In this document: piece by piece, positions 56,867 to 64,000 of the stretch
How positions within the stretch are numbered: the stretch's first letter is position 1
Layout of the letters: each line of letters starts with the position of its first letter
Source of the DNA: Paramyrothecium sp. XJ0827
Taxonomy: Eukaryota; Ascomycota; Sordariomycetes; Hypocreales; Stachybotryaceae
NCBI GenBank assembly: GCA_020881915.1
Contig: JAJFPB010000002.1
Span: 3,038,001 to 3,102,000, forward strand
Direction: 5' to 3'
DNA: 64,000 bases
Translations under genes and position numbers: made by a program
Notes under the pieces: model-generated
What the model saw: the letters and a program-made list of their open reading frames with translations, nothing else
Databases searched by the model: none
Told to the model about the DNA's origin: nothing

Positions 56867-58587
56867 ATGGTTCGTGGTAGGACGCCTGGGAGAGGCACCC
56901 GCAGAGGTGATGCGGCCGGAAGCGAGAGGCGGTCGACCGATACAAACGATGGGGCTGCCACCGAACCCGTCGCCGCTTCCAGCTCTGTCGAACGCGCATC
57001 AGCAACTCCCGGTCCTTCTGTGGCCGCTCGGGGAGCCCCGGCTCTCCGCCGCGGAACCACGGCTCGGGCATCTCGTGCCGCTCCAGCCACCGGGCGCTTT
57101 CGGCCTAAGAACATTCGACGAGATGAGGCCGAACGAGATAGCCTAGCACGTCAGGAAGAGGAAAAGGCTCGGGAAAGGGCAGCAGCCGAACTCCGTGCTC
57201 GCGGACGCTCTAGGTTCCGTAGCAAGAGAAGTCGTGGAGATGCAATGGGTAGTCGAGGAGGTTTCGGACGTGCCATCATTGGCGGCGCCAGCGGCCCTTT
57301 TGCCGGCGGCTTTGGCGGAGCTGGTACGTGAACTTCATTTGTTCAAACCCTTACACATTCTAACCTACTGTAGGAGGCGGCAGATTCGGATCAAGACCTC
57401 TCGGTGGACCTGGGGGCGGTGGTGGGTTTGGGGGCTCAGGATACTCTAAGGGCGTAAAGTCTGAGTCGAACGGTGGACGAAGCTTCAATGAGGTTGACGG
57501 CAATCGCTTCAGAGAGCCAAGAATCAACGCCGACAGGCTACACGCCAACACGCCGGACGAAGACCTTGACAGCGAGGACGAGGCCATGATGACTGCCCTT
57601 GGCTCCAAGCCGGCTAGCGTCCTGCCTATGGGCATCTACCGAAAAGAACACAAGGAAGAAGAGGTAGTCGTGGCCACAACAGCAGAGTTAGAAGCTGCAG
57701 AAAATGCTACAGGAGAGGAGGAGAGCCTTTGGGTGGATGGCGAAGGCCCAAGTGCTCAGTCACTCGTTGCTCAGCCCGAAGAGGGCGTCTGGGACACGGA
57801 TTCGAAGCCTGTGGTGATCAAGAAAGAACCTGAAGCGGACGACGTGATGGACATTGACGTCAAGAAACCTGCGGAGGAAGCGGAAACCGAGCCTGCTGTT
57901 GAGCAGCAGCAGCAGAAGAAGAAGAAGGTGCTGCCGCAAGATGCCGAGGATCGAATGATCCAGTCAGATCTCAACCTGCTCGCAAACGAATTAGGCGCGG
58001 TGACAATTGAGGAAGACGGCGAATCGAAGACCGAGGGACCCGCAAACAAGGACGGACGATTATACCTTTTCCAGTTCCCGCCCGTCCTACCGCCCCTGAA
58101 GCATGGCGCGGCACCGCAGCCCTCCGCCAAGGTCAAGGCCGAACCAGAGCACGTCAACCTACTGGACAGCATAGCAAGCGCCAAAGACGCATCACCGGTC
58201 GACCTGACTCAGGACGGCACCGCTGGCCAGGGCGCAGGGGCCGAGGACGATAACGGGCACGACGAGCTGGAAAATGCCCACGGCTTCATGTCCGAACTGT
58301 TGACCAAGGGTGGTTTGATCGGTAAGCTCCGCGTCCGAAAGTCCGGCCGCGTCGAGCTCGATTGGGGCGGCCGCACGCTCGAGATGAACCCTGCCGCTGG
58401 CATGAACTTCCTCACCACGGCCGTCATCGTCGAGGAGAACGACGAGAAGCCCCAGGCCGGCGTTGTCGGCGGCGAAAGCGTTGGCATGGGCAAGATTATG
58501 GGTCGCTTCCTGCTGGCGCCGATATGGGGCGAGGAAGAGGAGTGGGACGTCGACCCCGAAGAGCTCGAAGCTGGTGAAAACCCCTAG
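56867..58587 (+). CDS. RNA polymerase III subunit Rpc4 (Rpc53)
   Basis: Two exons (56867-57323, 57374-58587; 50-bp intron GTACGT...GTAG) encode 556 residues. Rpc4 is the TFIIF-like subunit that, with Rpc5, helps Pol III terminate and reinitiate on tRNA and 5S genes. The N-terminal half is disordered, with RG/GG repeats (RGRTPGRGTRRG, FGGSGYSKG) and the motif FRPKNIRRDEAERD found at the start of fungal Rpc4. The middle is acidic and Glu/Lys-rich, with a short Gln run (EQQQQKKKK). The conserved C-terminal domain begins LYLFQFPPVLPPL and goes on to ENAHGFMSELLTKGGLIGKL, RKSGRVELDWGG and GKIMGRFLLAPIWGEEEEW, which are the defining features. The sequence ends ELEAGENP. Confidence 0.93.
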
Positions 58588-59215
58588 AATCTACCAAGGT
58601 ACTATTAGTCGTTACCCCACTGCAGCGTGTCCCCTGGAGGCTACGCACTTTGGAAACGCGGCTGCAATGTGTATTGGGCTCTAGATTGCCCTTGCAGGAC
58701 GCGCCTTCGAGGCGGTGTTTAGACCGTCTAGGTCGCTTCTATAGAAGAATGAATAATGATGATACCCCCTTCAGCGTGCATTTCGTAGTATGTCTTCAAG
58801 CGAAAGCGAAAGCGATTCATCACCTGAGCGGATGGTCGGAATTACGCCAAGCGAGAATGAACGCTTGTTGTGGCTAATAGATTTGATATTTCTACAAGGT
58901 CATCGATGAACATGGCCGCTGCGAAGCTATCTCTTTTCATGTTCCGTTCCGCGTCTCCCCACGCGTAGATGGCCCAGCCGGCGATGCTAGGCCCTCCGCC
59001 GCGGACCCGTCTTAAAAGCATGTTCCGAAATGTTTTTCATGGTATCATTCCTTCCTCCCGTGTCCCGGTTCGAGCCAAAAGCAACCGAAACTCCAGTGGT
59101 GTGAACCCTCTAGCCTATTCCCATTGCAGGCGCCGTTGAAAAAAACACAAAAGCAATAAACATGGTGATGTGGTACAGTTGGGCATATTCGCGCTCGTGC
59201 AAAACGGAGCCCCGC
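58588..59215. other. intergenic between convergent genes
   Basis: Common 3' region of Rpc4 and the rhodopsin-like gene. No gene was recognised. Confidence 0.5.
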
Positions 59216-60741
59216 TTACAAGGCCCGCCCTGATGTGTTGGCTCCTCGGCCTGGGTACACTCCCAGTCCCATGTGGGAGTTCTCCTGGCTTTGGGCTTCG
59301 AGGTCGTGGATCTGCTCCAGTGACCGGGTGGGCGAGTGTGTGCCGTGGTCGCCCCAGGGTGACCGGGGACCGTTGCCCTCAATCACGTACACCTCGCTCT
59401 TTGAATCGTTCAAGGGGCCTACTTTGGGTCCTTGAAACGGGTTGAGCGCCTTGACATCATCCTCGGTCACCGGGCGAGCGTGGCTTGCTGGATACGTCTT
59501 GGCGGAATTTGAATCAGGGTTGACCTCCACCAGGGTCACATCGTTTGGCCCGTAACCCGGCATCTGGGCACCTGGCCTGCTTCGCGACCGGGCAGGCCCT
59601 GATATCCCGGAGCCGTATGTGCGGTTGGTAGAGTTGAAGCCTGGTATTTGCAGCTTCCGGAGAAGAGGACGAATGGTAGCCAAGCTGGCGGCACTAATGG
59701 CGACTCCTGGCTCGATAAGTGTCCATACCATGGCGTCGGTGCCAGCAACTGGTTATTGTGAGTTTCGAGCCTGGATCGACAAGAAAAGGACTGCTTACAC
59801 AAAATATCATCAGTGTTTTCGAGGTCGGCTAAGAAGCGGATCCTAACGAGCGTGGCAACGCTGGCACTATAAACAAGTTAGCTACTGCTTCTGACGTCGG
59901 TTTGTGCTAGATTCCTCACAAGACACCAAGTCCGAGAATAACAACAACGGTTATCTTCGCCTGTGTCGTCATGTTGACCTTCCAAACCATGGGAATTGGC
60001 ATAAGAGCCTGTTGCTGTCAGCAAAGATCGTAGATACTCCAGCTCGGTTTACCCACATAGAGCCAATCAGACAGGATTGTCATTATGCTAATGGCATATG
60101 CTGCCTGCACGACCTGTTCCGCCGTCACGCAGGTGCCGCCTTCTATTCTGTAATCCCATTGTTTTTCGACTGGGTTGCACTGGAACATGTTCCAGAAGAA
60201 CAAGACGAGGCTCCAGATAGTAATTATTGCCAGACTGATCGTGATGATGTAGAAATAAACTCTTTGGACCGAGAATCGTAAGAGGAAAAGCCCAATGCTA
60301 AGCTTGATGAGCATCATGTCGAGGATGTAGGTCGCGGTTGCAAGAGCTTGCCACTAAGAGCTATGAGCGATTGCTGTTCGACGGTACACGCCAACGATGT
60401 AAGAAGGTCATACCATGAGAGCGGCAACTTTCAGATCGTCATCCTTGATGGCATCGTTGTGATGACCGAGCCCGGCCTCCACACCAAGTAGAATGAATAC
60501 ACAAGAGACGGTAAACACGATCTGTTGATTTGTTTAGCGGAAGACGACCCGGGACGTCAGGCGAAAGACGCACCTGCGCAGCGAGCATGAACCAGTCATC
60601 TCTTTGGAAGTTTTTGATCAAAACAATTCTCGTGAAGATCCGTAGACCAAGGGATATCCAAGTCACCACCAACAAGGCGATCGAGGTAGTGACCAAAGAG
60701 GATCCGTTCGTCTCGTTGGGATCGAACTCTGTAGTCGCCAT
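59216..60741 (-). CDS. seven-TM rhodopsin-like fungal membrane protein (PTH11-related group)
   Basis: Six exons (60741-60574, 60521-60414, 60353-60057, 60008-59920, 59866-59799, 59748-59216) encode 420 residues. Seven hydrophobic segments are seen: SIALLVVTWISLGLRIFTR, FTVSCVFILLGVEAGL, ILDMMLIKLSIGLFLLRF, IITIWSLVLFFWNMFQC, AYAISIMTILSDWLY followed by ALLPIPMVWKVNM, the VVILGLGVFASVATLVR helix, and TDAMVWTLIEPGVAISAASL. The pattern W..N..QCNP, CV followed by a helix, LPIPM.W and the final EPGVAI..ASLATIRPLLR is that of the large ascomycete family of rhodopsin-domain proteins. Some members resemble the Magnaporthe surface-sensing receptor Pth11, but this one lacks a visible CFEM domain. The C-terminal 140 residues are cytoplasmic and low complexity. 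Ligand and role are unknown; the family is large and mostly uncharacterised. Confidence 0.9.
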
Positions 60742-63579
60742 GGCATTATCCAGATGTAATGGTGGCTCTGCAGAGCAGCGACGATCGCTCCACGAGTCCA
60801 AGCGTGACAGGGTCCAGGAGCAGGGATGGGAAGAAGAAGAAGAGGAAGGCGGAAGCAGAGGGGAGAATCGAAGCCAGCCTTGGGACGCGATGCAACGTGG
60901 AAAGGCTTTATTAAGGAAAAGATGCTCGGCTAGGTTTCAAGCTCGCCCGGCCTGCTGGGACGTGAAGTGAACGGAAGCAGCATAGCTCGCGTGCTAGGTC
61001 GGCGGGCAACGACAAACACGGAGGGTTTGTGAATCACGGATCAGATGGGGGGAGCTCAAGGCATCCCGGAACTGGCTTACACGGGCCTGTTTGGGGAGTC
61101 CCGCTGCGCTTCCAAGCCAAACCCTGCCCTGGTGGGTGCTTCACATCAGCTCTTTAGCCGATCGTCGTGAGAACCACACCCGGTCCCGCGGTAACGCCAG
61201 CCGAGCGATGCATGATGGCACTTGGCCCAATTGAGAGTGCGAACTGCAGTCAGCACTCAAGCCCTTGCAGGCGGGTCGGGTTTCCCGTTGGCTCGCTGGG
61301 CATTGGAGACTGCAATGGAGCCCAGCCGTGGTCGACCCCGGATGATTGGACGTTGGTTCGATGAGAAGTCTGTCTGCCCATATCGGGGAGATTTGGCATG
61401 GGACGGCAGCGCCTCCCGATTGCGACCAACAAACATTCCACTAGATATCCAGGGGCTTGCAGGTAGTGTGGCACCATGGCCGTGAAAGTTCAGACATATG
61501 AAAGCATGGAGAATTGGCCCGATAGCTTTGGGCAGATTCCAGCTGACGGCCTGGGCTCCAACGCAGTGGAGACGAAAGGCGCTCGGCGTGCGCATGGAGG
61601 CATGGGTTCCCCGGCTTAGGATGAGGTTGGATGCAGATTCGGACCCTGTTATTGCCGGGAGCCTTGGAGTCTTCTGCCTCTCGCCTCAGGGAGCATTGTC
61701 GCGCATTAATTCTGTCCAGGCTTGCGACGGCCGACTTGAAACACCCATGGCTTCCTTGGTGCCAACTTGGACTCCCCCCCCCCCCATGAACCGCCTCTAG
61801 GTCAAATTGGAAGGATGCTAGTTCGACGGTGGCCTGAAAGGTGAGCTGCGAAAGGGCTCCATCTAGGGCGAGCTACGTGCAAGCCACCTTTTACGAGGGA
61901 ATGTGAGAAAAAGACAAACGAGGGAGAGGGCTGTCGAGACTCGCTGTGATGAGGGTGCAACGCATGCAGCAAGACGGGAGAGATGTGATTGTTGGTGATG
62001 AGATGCAGCTCTCTGGCCGCTCAATCCCAGTCACCGGTGCCGGCCAAGGGCCCTGAAGCGCGACTGGCATAACATTGTATTTGCCTGATTGGGGACCTCA
62101 TCAAACGACGTGCAGAACAGTCTGACGGAACGCGTGGGTCGATCCGAGCCATGGCTTGCGTGAGCGAAGTTGTCTGGCACGACTCGGCCGAAGCCATTGT
62201 GCACTTTTGCTCAACCCGGAGACCACCAAACAGGTGGAGAGAGATGAACTCGGTGTAGCTCTTGTTCCAGGTGATCCATGTCATTGAACTATAGGCAACT
62301 ACTGTGTAACTAGGAACTGTACCTGATAGCAAATCGGCGTGGTACCTGCATTAGGTCAAGCAGGGTCATAAAGCAACTAGAATCGTGGTGTTGGTGTGTC
62401 GTCGTGTCGTCGAACCAACAAACCCAACCCATACAGCGCACACAAAAGCAAAGCGAGGCAAAAGAAGAAAAAAACAGATAGTCTACACTGTCCCATGTGC
62501 CTGCAGCTAGGCGGGCGGAGTGGGACATGGTTCGTCCAGCATCTCGCTTCGGATGTCGGTCGCGTCAGGTCGCGTTCCTTACCTGCAAGCTCATTTCGCA
62601 AGTCGCTGCTCGTGGAGCACAATAGCCCTGCTTGATCAGCATCCGCACCACGTTTCTCGACCAGGGACGCCGGCGGCGGAGACGGAAGGGGGCTCATCTT
62701 TCCCTTTCTCCCATGGTGTCGGTTCGAGCTGAGCAGGCGGAAGAGACAACCCCTGCTGCCGCGATCTTGGACTTGCTTGGCCCTTGCGGATCGGCCATTG
62801 GGAGCCACCCGTTCCGAAATGTTACAAAGAGAATTGGATGGCAGGCTTGGGCTTGGCACAGGTGAAGGCATTCCAGTTGCATGCGACGCCTCTTGATGGC
62901 GTGCAAACGTCCTGTATCTGACCGACCAGGACCAACGCCAACCGGCCAGGACGTCGCCGTCTTCCCTGGCCTTCGGCTTACAAGACGGCATATGTCGCAG
63001 CAGGGGACCGGGGCCATGCGTTCGGTGGCGCGCGGTGGCATTCTTTGGCGTGCGCATTCCTTCCGCGAAGAACAAACTCATCCCGGCTTCTCGCAACCAT
63101 CGCTCAAACAGTTTCACGGGCCAATCAAACAAATCCGATGCACGAGCCGCGACCTGCCGTGGGGAGCTGGTCCTGCGAAATGAAAAAGCAGCTGACTAAA
63201 ATCGTGAAACTGACATCGCAGCCGCCGTCAGACCTTCGCAAACGCTCCCTCAAGCCCGATTGGTGCACGTCGCCGCTGGGAACGGGCTTGCGATTGGCAC
63301 GGCGCATGTCGGAATGCGATGTGTTGAAATCAAACCATCTGCCTCTTGTCTCTAGAGCAAGATTGCCAAACCAAATCTTCCACGGGGCCGCCATCACCGG
63401 CATCCGTGGGCGCATCCGAGGTCACGAGAATGCGGGGGTTGCAATGTGGACCACGGAGATTAGGTTGCGCCTCACCAGCGCCCCTCGCCGCAAACCTCCG
63501 CTTGTCCAGCGCCGTGCTACCTTGAACTATTTGACCCTTCCAAGGATATCATTGATAAACAAAGCCAACACAGAGCAAC
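60742..63579. other. gene-free stretch of 2.8 kb
   Basis: Upstream flanks of the rhodopsin-like gene and of the formamidase gene. A C run of 12 is at 61774-61785. Open frames on both strands have chance composition, and no repeat or RNA gene was recognised. Confidence 0.5.
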
Positions 63580-64000
63580 ATGTCGGGACGCGCCGACACA
63601 AAGACCCATGTCCCTGGCCTAACCTATACTTGCCGCTCGTACGGGGACCATAGTCTTCAACGAGTCGGCATCTGGGAGTTTGACTCTGCGCAACCGGACG
63701 AGAGCAGACCTTGGATCATGTATTTGCAGCCCCAATCTCCAGCACTTTGTCATATGCCGTCCGATTGAGCCAGTTGTACTGACTCCGCCTACAAAGCTAT
63801 ATCCATGGCGGCGCATGGCGGGATCCGCGCAAGCTGCTTGACGGTTTCGTCCCTACTTTAAAATCCTTGGTTTCCGAGGGCCAGATTACGGAATCAAGCG
63901 TGAGAGGCTTCATCAGCATCGATTACAGGCTGTCTCCTCATCCGCAATTCCCTCAAGATCCAGACAGCACTCCCAGCTCCGAGTTCCGGGGAGCTAGGCA
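63580..64000 (+). CDS. kynurenine formamidase, 5' part (truncated by window end)
   Basis: Exon 1 (63580-63719) and the beginning of exon 2 (63797 to the window edge) give about 114 residues. The enzyme converts N-formylkynurenine to kynurenine in the tryptophan-to-NAD pathway and has an alpha/beta hydrolase fold. The start is MSGRADTKTHVPG, and the splice joins IIYIHGGAWRDPRKLL, which contains the oxyanion-hole HGGAW motif typical of this family. SIDYRLSPHPQFP follows, another family block. The 77-bp intron has GTATTT...AAAG borders. The catalytic Ser, Asp and His lie beyond the window, so activity cannot be judged. An alternative reading is another HGGxW esterase, but the WEFD and DYRLSPHP context favours Bna7. 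Confidence 0.82.

Overview
The window is nuclear DNA of a filamentous ascomycete, most likely Sordariomycetes and probably Hypocreales. The evidence is short introns (about 50-290 bp) with GTAAGT/GTACGT donors and CTAAC-like branch sites, CT-rich leaders before start codons, and protein types shared by filamentous fungi: a truncated kinesin-3, a rhodopsin-like plasma-membrane protein, UreD, and an EBP-type sterol isomerase. No prokaryotic operon signal, CRISPR array, rRNA or convincing tRNA was seen. Order-level placement is inference from protein character, not from a search.

Left part (1-8.5 kb): an EBP-like sterol isomerase (858-1695), a CT-rich leader with an unrecognised reading frame, a diverged tandem repeat of about 110 bp, a multiply frameshifted pseudogene (about 3.77-5.74 kb), an AT-rich block, and an NAD kinase on the minus strand (6579-8441).

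Middle (8.5-25.2 kb): almost gene-free. Within 16.7 kb only one convincing gene was found (20162-21202), a low-complexity protein of unknown function with a conserved-looking C-terminal block. The rest holds simple repeats, homopolymer runs and AAGGT/AAGGC pentanucleotide arrays.

Right part (25.2-64 kb): a dense run of housekeeping genes, each rebuilt here exon by exon. They are Las1 (rRNA processing), glyoxalase II, an EF-hand protein, an eIF4E/4EHP-type cap-binding protein, a truncated kinesin-3, an AT-hook chromatin protein, an aprataxin/Hnt3-like DNA repair enzyme, a DHX57-like RNA helicase, importin alpha, Pot1 (telomere end protection), the cohesin subunit Scc3/SA, urease accessory UreD, RNA polymerase III subunit Rpc4, a rhodopsin-like seven-TM protein, and the 5' part of a kynurenine formamidase cut by the window edge.

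These genes do not form one pathway. Several act on chromosomes and RNA: Pot1, Scc3, Hnt3 and the AT-hook protein on DNA; Las1, Rpc4, eIF4E and the helicase on RNA. Three gene pairs share divergent intergenic promoters: kinesin/AT-hook, importin alpha/Pot1 and Scc3/UreD. No previously undescribed multi-gene system is evident. The best leads are the isolated unknown gene in the gene desert, the decayed helicase-like pseudogene with its neighbouring repeat, and several alternative-start or in-frame-intron arrangements.
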